Shown piece after piece: positions 33,937-43,549 of a stretch of 64,000 bases of DNA (its first letter is position 1; every line of letters starts with the position of its first letter). The position numbers were made by a program, and so were the translations under genes. The notes under the pieces are model-generated. The model saw nothing but the letters and a program-made list of their open reading frames with translations, did not search any database and was not told the DNA's origin. This DNA is from JAGOUA01 sp964428975 (GTDB taxonomy: Bacteria; Patescibacteriota; Patescibacteriia; 2-12-FULL-60-25). The stretch covers positions 186,001 through 250,000 of the forward strand of contig CAYSAI010000001.1 of the NCBI GenBank assembly GCA_964428975.1, in the 5' to 3' direction.

Positions 33937-36900
33937 CTACGGCTGCGGCTCAATGGCTGGCTCTGACGGCTCTGCGACAGGAGTTGGTTCACTTGGTGCG
34001 GAAACGACCGGCTCTTCAGGCGTTGGCTCTGGAATGAGTACGGGTTCTGGCGCGAGCACAGGTTCTGGAACGATCACCGGTTCTTCCGTTGGTAGAGCTG
34101 TGGGCTCTGTATCTGTTGATACAGTATCAGGAAGAACCGTTTCGGTGCTTGATGGTGTTTCTTCTACAACAGGTTCTTGCACGGGTTCCTGTGTTGGTAG
34201 TTGCGCCGGTGCAACGGGTGTCTTTTGCGTGTCTTCGTGTTCGCCATCTGGATAGACGATCATGCCCGTGATCGGATCGATCGTGAGCACGCGTCCGATC
34301 GAAAGAGCGATCGAATTCTCATCTGGAACATCTTCTGCACTCCACGCAAAACGTACATTACGCCCCACCGCTTCGCCCAGCACAAGATCGAAACCCTCAA
34401 TAGACACACGTTCCATCCACCATCCGTGCTCGGTTTGTGTGTACGGCGTCACCTGAATATGTGGATAGCGTGTGAGAGTTTTTGTCGCGACGTGCACACG
34501 TATCTGCCCCATCTTGATTTCCGCAAAGCCACGAGCTTTTGCAAGCGTAACCTTTCCTTCAGATGGTGTTTTCGTTGTCTCTTCAAATCCACCCCACCAT
34601 CCTGGATTCACAAAAACTTCTATCTTCCCCACATCTCCTCCGGAATAATTTTCGAGAGCTGTGCCGATGATTTGACCTGCTCTTGTCGCTTTCACCGCTA
34701 CTCCTGGAATGGTTGATGCGGTCAGCGCGTCTCCCGCCATGATTGCTCCGTGCATCGCCGATACTTTTGTTGGTACACGTCCTGCGAGCGCGATGGGAAA
34801 GTTCCCCTCTTCTGGACGCCCCGCGATAAATCCCGGCTTCGTCGACACAATACCCGCAAGCGCATCTCTCTCGCTAGAAGAACGCTGCACATACACACGA
34901 TCGCCTCGTTTTACCGCGACCACATCCCCCGGCTCAAGTGCATCAGGCGATGCGTAGCGCTCGGCATAATCGTATCCATCCATCGACTGCCACCCGTTTG
35001 CATTCGTGGAGATATAGGTACCTCCTGCTTGGCTATCATCCGCAAAAATATACGAGTGCGTTTGTGCGTGTCCTCGAGCAGATGGATACAACCTCCCCGC
35101 AAGTGCGAGGTCTCCTGAAAGCGCGAGCGATCCATCTTGCGCAAGAGAAAAAAGCGTAGAAGACGCCTGCGTAATCATGAAGGATGAGCTTGCCATGCTC
35201 GTAGCGTTCGTAAACAGGCGGAATTCTGGTCCGGCAACCGCCTGCGTGCCGTTCCATACACTTCCCGCAAAACGAAGTGCTCGAGAATTTTGTGTCGGTA
35301 TATTCGCCGTTGCGTCCGTTTCCGGCACAAACACAAGTGGTTCCTTCACCGCGAGCACTCCTTCGCGAATTTCGAAAAGCCCCGTGGCGTCATATCCAGG
35401 CTGAAGATACACCTCAATAACACCGTCCGCGTTCGCCGGTTGAAGGGCTCGTCCAAGAATTTTTCCTGGGCGAGTAGCTTTCATCGCGATACCCGGTTGA
35501 TCAGAAGATGTGAGCGGATCCCCTGGAATAATCGTTCCATTCGAGATGCTCACCTTCACAGGAACGCGTCCGACAAGCGCGACCGACGCGGTGCCGCCCG
35601 TTCCGAGAAGAAATCCTGGGCGTGTCGAAACTACGCCCGCAAGTGCCGTATCATACGGTGTTCCTGTACTTTTCTTCATCTGAAGAGGGTTATTCGCATC
35701 AAGCACGAGCACATCTCCTGATTCGACCGCATCCGTGATGGTGTAACGCTCTGCTAAGTCGAACGCGTTTGCCCCGATCGCATCATCTGCAAGCAAGCTA
35801 TATACGGTGCTCGTGCTCGCAAAATCGATACAGGTGGTTGCTGTGCTCAAATCATCGAGACATACGCCAAAACGTGATTGCGTTGAGTTATAGCCAAATA
35901 AAGAAACGTAGGACTGCGTTCCTGAAGCGGCAATATCATCGCCTACAAGAAGACGATTCGTCGCCACTCCCCAACCAAAGCCCGCGGCGTTTGTTGGAGC
36001 TCTGTTGATAAACGTCGCAATACTTGAAGTAGTACTGCTCCCAAAAACCGCTATCGGCCCCTGTGAAATAAGCCCTCCTGCCCCAACAGATACACTGCCG
36101 TTCACCATCAAATTTTGTGCAATGGATGCATCTCCATCTACGTCTAGACGATAGAGTGAAGCTTGTCCGCTCGTAATCGTATCAATATACGCTCCTGGAA
36201 GGTTGTACGCTCCCACATACGCGCCCGCGACGTCTTTTCCTATAAAAAGCGTATTTCCTTTTCCCGCGAAAGATTGGACAAAGCCCCCAACCATCAACGT
36301 TCCTACAAACGTTGGGTTTGTTGAGGATGTTGTGTCGTATATGTGTATAACGCCTGGCGATCCTCCTCCAACAAATAATCTTCCTCCAATTTCAAACAAA
36401 TGGTCTGGGTCATCAGGAGAAGAAACAGCTCCTATAATCACGGGTGTTGTGCGGTTATAGATGTTTACCACATTCAATTCATCTGCGCTTTTGACCGCCA
36501 CATACGCAACCCCGCCCTTCATCACTACATCCTCTACACCTACAGCAAACGCTGTAGAGCTTATTTCTGCAGGACGAAAAATATCTTCAATATCATATCC
36601 GTAGAGACGGCTATCCGCCCCTCCGCTTGCGAGTACGTACAGATCTCCGTTGTGGATTCGTAGCTGCTTCAGTGTATAGCCCGGATACTCGATCGTGTGT
36701 TCGAGAGTCGTTCCGCTTGGATCAGAAATATCATACACAAACACCTTTCCATCAACCGCTCCCCCTACATACGCTACGCGTCCATGAACCAACACCACTC
36801 CCGAAGCTAAATTCGTCGCTCCTGAAACAGCTATCGTGGACAGAAGTACTGGATTTGTCGCGTTTGTCGCGTTATAACTAGAGAAATATTCGTCCAAAAG

Positions 36901-37866
36901 CGCATCTTGATACGCTATATAGACAATATTCCCACGAACATCGAAACTCGCGACAGAAGCTGTGAGATCTACGAATACCGTCCCAAGATAGTGCTGAGCT
37001 GACGGATCGCTGATATCGAATATGCGAACGCTTGTCTGATCTTGCACATACAAACGCGTTCCCACTATTTTTGTGTGATACGCGGCGCTTATTTTTTCTT
37101 CGTACGTGCCGACATGCGTGATATTCATTCCCGCTGTAAGACGATTCGTAAAAAGCGCATTTACAGTTGATGTTGTCGCCGTGCTAGCTCCTGTTGCAGA
37201 GGCAGTGCTCGTCACATATCCCTGCCTATTCAGAGTAAAGACGGTTGTGCCACTGCTATTGATTCCTCGCAAAAGAAAATCGTTTTCATCGCTCATGCCT
37301 GCTGATTTCACATCGAGCGCAGAACGCGTTCCTGTCGCGGCGGACGTCTCTGTTTGATGGATGGTGAAGAGTGTTTGTCCTCCATAGGCGGTGGAAGAAG
37401 CAGACATACCTTGAAGCTTGAAGGCATCTGCCGCATACAGCGCTTGTGGCGCAGCCGTAAGGCGGCGGCGAGGGGTCATTTCACCGTCCGCTCCAATCGT
37501 GATTCCAAGATAGAGCGTGTCTTGATTCCAATCCACCCCTTCAAGGGTATTTTGTCCACCCGCTACATCGCCAAGTGCTACAGAAAAAAGGCTACTCGTG
37601 ACACTCACGGAAATACCCGTTGGCGAACCAACCGTTCCGGCTGCCGTCCATATCGGCGTTCCTCCAGAAGCGGCTGTATAGAGAGAGAACTTCATCGTGT
37701 ACACGCTGTTCGCCACAGGAGCATTTGCGCTATCAGAAAGCCTTCCTTGATAAGAGAACTGTTGCGTAACAGCAGCATCGGCTGAACCAACGTGAAACAT
37801 CGCTACACCCATAATCAGGCAAGCGAACACAAGCGACCGAAGAAGAACAAAAAGACCGGAGCGCAT
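33937..37866 (-). CDS. Very large secreted surface protein with beta-propeller and repeated stalk domains
   Basis: 1309 residues from ATG 37866 (GTG 37869 is just upstream). Signal peptide to about residue 32, then a phage-tail-fibre-like start (TQQFSYQGRLSDSANAPVANSVY). A long LVIVD-type beta-propeller region (about 230-570) shows repeated I-Y-D-x-S-D-P strands. Two copies of a roughly 110-residue unit follow, each opening A-E-R-Y and running through GDVVxV, LAGVVSTRPGF and VALVGRVPVKVS to a PGWWG-like end. The C-terminal 110 residues are a Pro/Glu/Val/Thr tail. It is probably a displayed adhesin or surface fibre. TATACT lies 9 nt upstream of the ATG. Confidence 0.75.
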   Translation of the reverse strand: MRSGLFVLLRSLVFACLIMGVAMFHVGSADAAVTQQFSYQGRLSDSANAPVANSVYTMKFSLYTAASGGTPIWTAAGTVGSPTGISVSVTSSLFSVALGDVAGGQNTLEGVDWNQDTLYLGITIGADGEMTPRRRLTAAPQALYAADAFKLQGMSASSTAYGGQTLFTIHQTETSAATGTRSALDVKSAGMSDENDFLLRGINSSGTTVFTLNRQGYVTSTASATGASTATTSTVNALFTNRLTAGMNITHVGTYEEKISAAYHTKIVGTRLYVQDQTSVRIFDISDPSAQHYLGTVFVDLTASVASFDVRGNIVYIAYQDALLDEYFSSYNATNATNPVLLSTIAVSGATNLASGVVLVHGRVAYVGGAVDGKVFVYDISDPSGTTLEHTIEYPGYTLKQLRIHNGDLYVLASGGADSRLYGYDIEDIFRPAEISSTAFAVGVEDVVMKGGVAYVAVKSADELNVVNIYNRTTPVIIGAVSSPDDPDHLFEIGGRLFVGGGSPGVIHIYDTTSSTNPTFVGTLMVGGFVQSFAGKGNTLFIGKDVAGAYVGAYNLPGAYIDTITSGQASLYRLDVDGDASIAQNLMVNGSVSVGAGGLISQGPIAVFGSSTTSSIATFINRAPTNAAGFGWGVATNRLLVGDDIAASGTQSYVSLFGYNSTQSRFGVCLDDLSTATTCIDFASTSTVYSLLADDAIGANAFDLAERYTITDAVESGDVLVLDANNPLQMKKSTGTPYDTALAGVVSTRPGFLLGTGGTASVALVGRVPVKVSISNGTIIPGDPLTSSDQPGIAMKATRPGKILGRALQPANADGVIEVYLQPGYDATGLFEIREGVLAVKEPLVFVPETDATANIPTQNSRALRFAGSVWNGTQAVAGPEFRLFTNATSMASSSFMITQASSTLFSLAQDGSLALSGDLALAGRLYPSARGHAQTHSYIFADDSQAGGTYISTNANGWQSMDGYDYAERYASPDALEPGDVVAVKRGDRVYVQRSSSERDALAGIVSTKPGFIAGRPEEGNFPIALAGRVPTKVSAMHGAIMAGDALTASTIPGVAVKATRAGQIIGTALENYSGGDVGKIEVFVNPGWWGGFEETTKTPSEGKVTLAKARGFAEIKMGQIRVHVATKTLTRYPHIQVTPYTQTEHGWWMERVSIEGFDLVLGEAVGRNVRFAWSAEDVPDENSIALSIGRVLTIDPITGMIVYPDGEHEDTQKTPVAPAQLPTQEPVQEPVVEETPSSTETVLPDTVSTDTEPTALPTEEPVIVPEPVLAPEPVLIPEPTPEEPVVSAPSEPTPVAEPSEPAIEPQP

Positions 37867-37891
37867 CACAGGACAAGTATAGCAAACTTTT

Positions 37892-40585
37892 CTATTTCGC
37901 GACTAGCGCAAGCGGCTCACGCACAACTCCCATAGCCTCTTTTCGTAGATCAAGCTCTTTCGAGATGAATTTCTCATAACCTTGATGATCCGCCGTCACG
38001 TAGTATATGTTCTTTCCTGCGAAAAAAGCGTACTTTCCATCGTCTGCGGTAAGCTGTGTTTCGAGAAGCTTGTTATATTTCTTATCAAAAATACGGACAA
38101 TAACCTTTCCAAGAGGCTTTCGTGTTTTGTTATCGTAGACAATTCCCCAATTTTTTGGTTTTGCCGGAATCGCGAGCCGTCGAAAGAGAAAGAAGAGCCC
38201 TACCTGCAAGATCGCAAATCCGATCATGAACTTTGTTGGCTGAATCAGTACGGAAATACCTGCAAGCCCAAGCCCTCCAATACCGACCACTCGTTGAAAT
38301 TGGCGTAAATATTTCTTACGAATGATCGTTTTTGGTGTTTCGATCTGTTCTTGTGGATCCACAGGAATGTTTGGCGTGATCGTGGTGCTTTCTTTCACGG
38401 TTACTGGCTCACCATGATAGAGATCTACAAGATCGATATCTATGCGCTCGCTTGCAAGAGTCACGGAAGGAAACGTGAACGCGGGTTTGACCACTTGAAG
38501 CTTATACGTTCCCGTTCCCACGAGAAACGCGAACCGTCCCTGCGCGTCCGATACACGCGTTTGCTTGATCACGCCCGTCGCAGCATCAAGAAGACGTATG
38601 ATCGCAAGATCGATGGGCTGTTTCGTGATAGCATTGTATACCATCCCCCATTTTTCCCGCTTACGACGACGAATCAGCATCATCGGCTGTGTGAATAAAA
38701 ACCGTAAATACGAAAGGATATTGAATGAAGAAGCGGCGGCGGCCGTAGCGCTTACGCTCGCAAGTACTGCCACGGGAGCGACAACTTCTGCGACAATCTG
38801 CGTTTCTGGCGTACGCAACGTCTCAATCACCTGTGCGGCTGCTTCCGCCGTTGCCACTGCCACGTTTGCAACATTTTTTGTCACGCTTACCGATGGATCA
38901 ATCACTTTGAGCGGGTTTTGTATTCCGCGTTCAAGCACCCGTTCTCCTGTCCACGCTCCGCTTGTAAGCGTCTTTTCCTCTCGCACGGTTTTATACCCCT
39001 CTTTTTTGAAGGAAAATTGGTACGTGCCCGCTGGAAGATAGCTTCGTACAAGACCCTGCGCATCACTTGTCAGCTGCGTTGCCACCGTCCACGCCCCACC
39101 TTGGCGCACGCGCACTTCTATCGAAACGCCGGCCAGTGGTTTTGTCTCTTTTTCTTGTGCTTCTTTCACACGATAAGCGGGAACACCCGCGACCTGTATC
39201 TGCTCCTCGAAGGTTTTTCCTTCGCGTGTTTGCACTTTTAACAATGCGCTTGAGCTTCCACCCGTCTCGCGCGGCACGAAGGAGAGTTGATAGCCTTCCG
39301 TACGCTCATTCAAAATATATCGCGTACCATCCATCTCGAGAAGCACAAGCGCTCCTGCGGGAAGCTCTTTCCAGAGAACGGTTACGGTGTCACCCGTATA
39401 CACACGCAGGTGTTCCGGTCGTATCAGAGAAGCGCCGGATGGGTATCGCCACACGAGTTGTCCAAAATACACGCGCGGCTTTTCCGCTGATGGCGATGGA
39501 GCGTTTGTCGTTGATGTGGGTGTTTGTGATGGCGGAAGAAGCGCTGTTGGAATCAATGGAACAAACGATGGCACGGTTGTAGAAGCGGACGAAGGTGAGG
39601 CAGGCGTCACCTGTGATGAAGTGGGCGATGTTGCCGCGCCCCCTCCTGAAAGAGATCCTCCCAAGCGAGATCCTCCGATACCTGTTTGAGAACCTCCGCT
39701 ATTTGCCACACTTCCTCGTTGAGGAGGAGCGCCCGTTGTTGATGGAGATGGTCTCACGGTGGGCGCGGAAACAGGTGTTGGACTTGTTGGAGAAGAGGGG
39801 TTTACATCCTCCGTTCCTGAGTCGGCATCCGTTTGTTTCTCATCCGAAGAGGGTGTCTGCTCATTTTCTGAAGGCGGAACGTCTGATTTCGTTTCATCCG
39901 CCACAGGGGCGGGTGCATCTGGGTTTTCGTATGTTGGCTTCTTGTCCTCATCAAGAGAGCCGGAAGGTTCCGCGCCAGACCCTCCTCCTCCACCTCCGCC
40001 TCCACCACCCGATGAAGAATCTGCTATCGAAAACCCAACGGAGAATCCGCCCACGGCGCTTTGTACGATAGCGCTAAACGGTGCCGCTATTCCCCCAAAA
40101 GCTCCCTCAATCACCCACTGATATTGTCCTGCAAGGCTTGGATTCGTCGCCTGATTCACCCCTCCAGAATTCGTTCCAATACGAATAATCACCACATCAT
40201 TCACCGGAATTTCTGCGATACCTGTATCTGTTGGAGGGGTGAGGGTGAGCGTTTGTCCGGAGAAAGACGCTCCCCACTGATCAACCCCCGCAGAAGGCTT
40301 CACCGTTTCCTGTGTTTCAAGACCACTCATTCCGTGAAATAACGCCACATCAAAATTCGTCAGAGCGGCAACAGAAAACCCGCTTGGAAACGTGAGTTGT
40401 ATCGTATCGGATCCCGCATCTACCCCAGCCGTGGCCACAAATTGCACTTCGACATCCGTAGAAAGACTCACAACGTTGCGACTTGTTCGTATTCGTACGC
40501 TTGTGAGTGTTTCGGCATGAACAGAAAAAACTCCGCTCACAAACAGAAGAACGGCACAAAGAACACGAAAGACGATCCATCTCAC
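37892..40585 (-). CDS. Large surface protein with Ig-like and regulatory-fold domains
   Basis: 897 residues. Signal peptide to about residue 24, an N-terminal beta domain (about 25-195), a Gly10 run, then about 190 residues of Pro/Ser/Thr low-complexity stalk. Carboxypeptidase-regulatory/CnaB-like repeats follow (TYQFSFKKEGYKTVREEKT, GTYKLQVVKPAF, IYYVTADHQGYEKF). Two hydrophobic regions (about 605-635 and 770-800) could anchor it in the membrane with the last domain inside. It is the third gene of the 42.4-37.9 kb set, 9 nt after the upstream stop. Confidence 0.7.
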   Translation of the reverse strand: MRWIVFRVLCAVLLFVSGVFSVHAETLTSVRIRTSRNVVSLSTDVEVQFVATAGVDAGSDTIQLTFPSGFSVAALTNFDVALFHGMSGLETQETVKPSAGVDQWGASFSGQTLTLTPPTDTGIAEIPVNDVVIIRIGTNSGGVNQATNPSLAGQYQWVIEGAFGGIAAPFSAIVQSAVGGFSVGFSIADSSSGGGGGGGGGGSGAEPSGSLDEDKKPTYENPDAPAPVADETKSDVPPSENEQTPSSDEKQTDADSGTEDVNPSSPTSPTPVSAPTVRPSPSTTGAPPQRGSVANSGGSQTGIGGSRLGGSLSGGGAATSPTSSQVTPASPSSASTTVPSFVPLIPTALLPPSQTPTSTTNAPSPSAEKPRVYFGQLVWRYPSGASLIRPEHLRVYTGDTVTVLWKELPAGALVLLEMDGTRYILNERTEGYQLSFVPRETGGSSSALLKVQTREGKTFEEQIQVAGVPAYRVKEAQEKETKPLAGVSIEVRVRQGGAWTVATQLTSDAQGLVRSYLPAGTYQFSFKKEGYKTVREEKTLTSGAWTGERVLERGIQNPLKVIDPSVSVTKNVANVAVATAEAAAQVIETLRTPETQIVAEVVAPVAVLASVSATAAAASSFNILSYLRFLFTQPMMLIRRRKREKWGMVYNAITKQPIDLAIIRLLDAATGVIKQTRVSDAQGRFAFLVGTGTYKLQVVKPAFTFPSVTLASERIDIDLVDLYHGEPVTVKESTTITPNIPVDPQEQIETPKTIIRKKYLRQFQRVVGIGGLGLAGISVLIQPTKFMIGFAILQVGLFFLFRRLAIPAKPKNWGIVYDNKTRKPLGKVIVRIFDKKYNKLLETQLTADDGKYAFFAGKNIYYVTADHQGYEKFISKELDLRKEAMGVVREPLALVAK

Positions 40586-40594
40586 GCCTCTATC

Positions 40595-41470
40595 TTATAC
40601 CATTTGTCGACGACGCACACGCCGCTTCCACAAAAAGACACTTGCTATCATACCTCCTATCGCGAGATACCCCATCACTATCCACCAATCAATCACATTC
40701 CGTACGAGTATCTGTTGTGGATGTACGTCTCCCGCAAGAAAAATCTCGATCGTCGCTCGATGCCACGGAAGAAAAAAGCCTTCTTTCCAAACAAAGTATT
40801 CTATTCGCGTCTCGTTCGGTAAAAGACGAACTTCTCGCTCACCATCGAACGACGTTTTTAGACGTACTGTACCGTGTATGATTCCCGTATTTTTCACCTG
40901 CACACCCACCTCACGAAAACGATCAAGCCAAGAGTTTCGCTCTCCCCACACGGCATGCATCTGAAATTCTGGCTTGGCAAGAACTCCCTCCCCCGTTACC
41001 GTCACGAACCACAGCGTGGCAATACGGCGAGACACGTCCATCGCTCCGTGAATAGCAGGCTTTTCTGCAACAAACACCCCTCCATAGGCCCCTCCTCGCG
41101 AAGCTTCTTTCGGTGGATGAATGCGTATGCGAATAGCGCGCTCTTCACCTGGAAGCAATCGAAATTCCGCCACGGAAGCTCGCACCCATTCTGGAAACCC
41201 CTGTGTTTCAGAGGGATCGAGGAAACGCGGCACCCCACCCGTTCCAGCAACAAATGTTTGCGCACGTAAAAAAAGATCGAGTGGCCGTTTTTCTGTATTT
41301 TTTACAAAAAGAATTCGTTCTGTACTTGATCCAGCCTCTACACTTAACTCTTGAATAGCCGGTCTCACTTCAAATGCTTTCACTGGCTGTGCAAAACACA
41401 AAAAGCACGCACCGCTTACAAACATCCATCTAGTAATGCGGTGTAAGGGTAAAAAAGAGAGATTGCGCAT
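40595..41470 (-). CDS. DUF916-like exported protein with C-terminal anchor
   Basis: 291 residues from ATG 41470, chosen over ATG 41425 because it supplies Arg in the signal-peptide n-region; it overlaps the upstream gene by 41 nt. Signal peptide (cleavage near VKA, residue 31), two beta domains (FEVRPAIQELSVEAGSS...RILFVKNTEKRPLDLFLRAQTF), a C-terminal helix (about 262-282) and a basic end (KRRVRRR). This layout resembles DUF916 proteins that pair with WxL-type surface proteins in Firmicutes. The match is only by pattern. Confidence 0.5.
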   Translation of the reverse strand: MRNLSFLPLHRITRWMFVSGACFLCFAQPVKAFEVRPAIQELSVEAGSSTERILFVKNTEKRPLDLFLRAQTFVAGTGGVPRFLDPSETQGFPEWVRASVAEFRLLPGEERAIRIRIHPPKEASRGGAYGGVFVAEKPAIHGAMDVSRRIATLWFVTVTGEGVLAKPEFQMHAVWGERNSWLDRFREVGVQVKNTGIIHGTVRLKTSFDGEREVRLLPNETRIEYFVWKEGFFLPWHRATIEIFLAGDVHPQQILVRNVIDWWIVMGYLAIGGMIASVFLWKRRVRRRQMV

Positions 41471-42380
41471 AGGTACCAGAAGGCGTCGAAGAGGAGATAG
41501 CAAGCTTGTACATGAAACCGATCCGATCTGCTGGATTCGCCGTGGACGTACTAGAGGATTGAATAGCAAGCGCGTCTGTTGATACTCCTTTATCCGAGGG
41601 CATCTGCGCAGTTGTGCCCATGGACTGTACGCCATATTCTTCCGATCCTGCACTGACGACACTATCCGGAACCGGGTTGATGGAATTCGCCCCAGAGGTT
41701 GGTGGCCCATCCGCCTGTATATATAAGGTATACCCGTCCGTATCCGCAACGACGGATGCCATGCCCGTTGCCGAGACACCCGCCGCCACCGTGATCTCTC
41801 CAAACGCGATCGTATTCATATTCAAGCGTGTCGCATACGCCGTTTCCGCTGTCGGATTCGCACTCATGGATCCCGTATCTCCATCAAACCGGTCTACTGT
41901 TATCACTGATCCAACCACGGACACTACCTTTCCTACGGCGAGCAGTTGCGACAAGCCTGGATTTTGCTTTAAACCAACATACCCCCCTGGAGTGAACTTG
42001 GTTGCACTACTTGGATCGGTCACGGTAAATGTTTTATTTGAAAAAGACACCGCAGAATAGGCATACGACCCTTCTGATGGATCTCCGAGAGCGATTTCAA
42101 AACCAAGCGGGCGCTCGTCTCCTGCCCGATACCCCGGTTCAACTCTATAATTTGTACTCGTTCCCGTGCCGAGTCCCTGCCCACCGATTGTATCTGCTAA
42201 ACGATAGTTCGTGCTCGCCCCTCCCTCATCTCCTCCAGAACTGACCGTATCCCAAGGAATGATGTAGTTTGTGCTCGACATCTGCTGTGCACGCACACCA
42301 GAAGGAAGAAGCAACAGCACAAAGAGCCATCCAAGCCCTGCTCGTAGGCGTGTTTTTGTGATTGATCGTAAAACGTACAT
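41430..42380 (-). CDS. Secreted WxL-like surface protein
   Basis: 316 residues from ATG 42380. Signal peptide to about residue 31 (VRAQ), then Ser/Thr/Gly-rich beta sequence with two N-Y-R/N-Y-I repeats early on (SSTNYIIPWDTVSSGGDEGG, STNYRLADTIGGQG). A C-terminal strand (SGTYAQSLFFTLTPHY) resembles the end of WxL-type domains. The -10 (TATACT) ends 6 nt before the ATG. Paired with the following DUF916-like gene. Confidence 0.55.
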   Translation of the reverse strand: MYVLRSITKTRLRAGLGWLFVLLLLPSGVRAQQMSSTNYIIPWDTVSSGGDEGGASTNYRLADTIGGQGLGTGTSTNYRVEPGYRAGDERPLGFEIALGDPSEGSYAYSAVSFSNKTFTVTDPSSATKFTPGGYVGLKQNPGLSQLLAVGKVVSVVGSVITVDRFDGDTGSMSANPTAETAYATRLNMNTIAFGEITVAAGVSATGMASVVADTDGYTLYIQADGPPTSGANSINPVPDSVVSAGSEEYGVQSMGTTAQMPSDKGVSTDALAIQSSSTSTANPADRIGFMYKLAISSSTPSGTYAQSLFFTLTPHY

Positions 42381-42540
42381 GCTTTCAGTATAAAGGATAT
42401 CCACTAAGGAAGAAAGTTTACCCACTGTTCATACGTCAAATTCTTGGCGTCGTAAAACGACAATCTTTTTTTCTTTTAAATCCGTATTTTATTCTTTATC
42501 TTAGCCAAAAAAGATTGTGTCGTACAATAAAATAGGGAAA

Positions 42541-42556
42541 TGTTTCACGTGAAACA
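42541..42556. promoter_or_regulatory. parS site 1
   Basis: TGTTTCACGTGAAACA, the perfect 16-bp palindrome bound by ParB in most bacteria. Confidence 0.9.
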
Positions 42557-42772
42557 TTCTGCAGAGAACATTGGGGTTTTCCATCACGAAAATCGAAATC
42601 GCCAATATCCACCGAAGAAAAAAGTTGCACGACGTGAAAAAAGACGTTTTTCCTAAAGATACTGCCCATTTTTTTACCACGTTCTGTTTATTCTCGCGAG
42701 GCACTGCCTGAAGCATTTCATGACCGTTTTCTTTTTACGGAAGGACACGAAGAGCTCTAAAAAATAGCCCTA

Positions 42773-42788
42773 TGTTTCACGTGAAACA
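42773..42788. promoter_or_regulatory. parS site 2, in a long palindrome
   Basis: Perfect parS. The palindrome extends outward through AAATAGCCCTA and its complement to about 38 bp. Confidence 0.9.
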
Positions 42789-42916
42789 TAGGGCTATTTA
42801 GTTTTATTTTTGAAAAAGAAAATAGAGTTGTAAAAAACTTATACACAGACTCCATCGGTTACCTGTGGATAGTTTTCTTGTTTCTTCTTTTTTTCTCCAC
42901 AAAAAAAATAGCCCTA

Positions 42917-42932
42917 TGTTTCACGTGAAACA
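42917..42932. promoter_or_regulatory. parS site 3
   Basis: Perfect parS. The left flank AATAGCCCTA matches sites 2, 4 and 5 but the right arm is altered (TTAGCCTA). Confidence 0.9.
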
Positions 42933-43011
42933 TTAGCCTATGTAGTTTTATTTTTGAAAAAGAAAAAGATATAGAAGAAATTTTAGAGATATCTTATTCA
43001 AAATAGCCCTA

Positions 43012-43027
43012 TGTTTCACGTGAAACA
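43012..43027. promoter_or_regulatory. parS site 4, in a long palindrome
   Basis: Perfect parS with AAAATAGCCCTA arms on both sides, like site 2. Confidence 0.9.
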
Positions 43028-43195
43028 TAGGGCTATTTTCCCCTCCATGTGTTCTTTTATGTTTTTCTATCCTGTGGATAAGTAGAAAAGGCTGCGCCGC
43101 ATACCATCGCAAGCGATCACGACGTGAGGTCGCATGACGACCGCATCGCTTTCGTGAGGTAAACAAAAACTCGCTTGAGTAAGCGAATTTTTACG

Positions 43196-43271
43196 TGGTG
43201 GACCGAAGGGGAGTCGAACCCCTGACCTCTGCAATGCGAATGCAGCGCTCTACCAACTGAGCTATCGGCCC
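43196..43271 (-). tRNA. tRNA-Ala (anticodon CGC)
   Basis: 76-nt cloverleaf with encoded CCA. Acceptor GGGCCGA pairs with TCGGTCC; anticodon stem CTGCA/TGCAG closes loop TTCGCAT with CGC at 34-36; T-loop TTCGACT. Confidence 0.95.
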
Positions 43272-43283
43272 AAAATAGCCCTA

Positions 43284-43299
43284 TGTTTCACGTGAAACA
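43284..43299. promoter_or_regulatory. parS site 5
   Basis: Perfect parS between tRNA-Ala(CGC) and tRNA-Arg(CCT); the flank resembles site 3. Confidence 0.9.
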
Positions 43300-43387
43300 T
43301 TAGCCTAATTTTGTTTTTTTCGCTATGCTTAGCCTAGATTTTGATGCGTCGCACATTATATGCGTCGTAAAACCATGGAGAACTGTC

Positions 43388-43461
43388 TGGTGTCTCCAAG
43401 TGGAATTGCACCACTATCTAGGGCTTAGGAGTCCCTTGTTCTTCTTTTGAACTATGGAGAC
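43388..43461 (-). tRNA. tRNA-Arg (anticodon CCT), non-standard D- and T-loops
   Basis: 74 nt with encoded CCA. Acceptor GTCTCCA/TGGAGAC and T-stem AGTGG/CCACT are perfect; anticodon loop CTCCTAA gives CCT. The D-loop is only seven nt (AAAAGAA) and lacks the conserved GG, the T-loop is TGCAATT rather than TTC-type, and pair 31:39 is A-G. Confidence 0.8.
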
Positions 43462-43507
43462 GTAGGGGGAGTGTAGAAAAAAAAGAGTGCTGCGTCAATA
43501 AACACTC

Positions 43508-43536
43508 TTGACCATCATCGCATCTTTCTCTACACT
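43508..43536 (+). promoter_or_regulatory. Promoter of rpsT
   Basis: TTGACC, 17-bp spacer, TACACT, 13 nt, ATG. Confidence 0.7.
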
Positions 43537-43549
43537 TCGTCTATTCTTT

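Larger units (their letters stand above)
42381..43195. other. AT-rich region with parS sites and DnaA boxes (partition/origin-like)
   Basis: About 800 bp with no supported gene. It contains four of five perfect parS palindromes, DnaA-box-like 9-mers at 42839-42847 (TTATACACA), 42864-42872 (CTATCCACA, minus) and 43073-43081 (TTATCCACA, minus), and A/T-rich tracts (for example 42945-42992). Flanking tRNAs lie to the right. An origin-associated role is inferred. Confidence 0.6.

Noticed and set aside
42501..43166. Small minus-strand frames containing the peptide MFHVKH
   Set aside because: They are translations of the parS palindromes.
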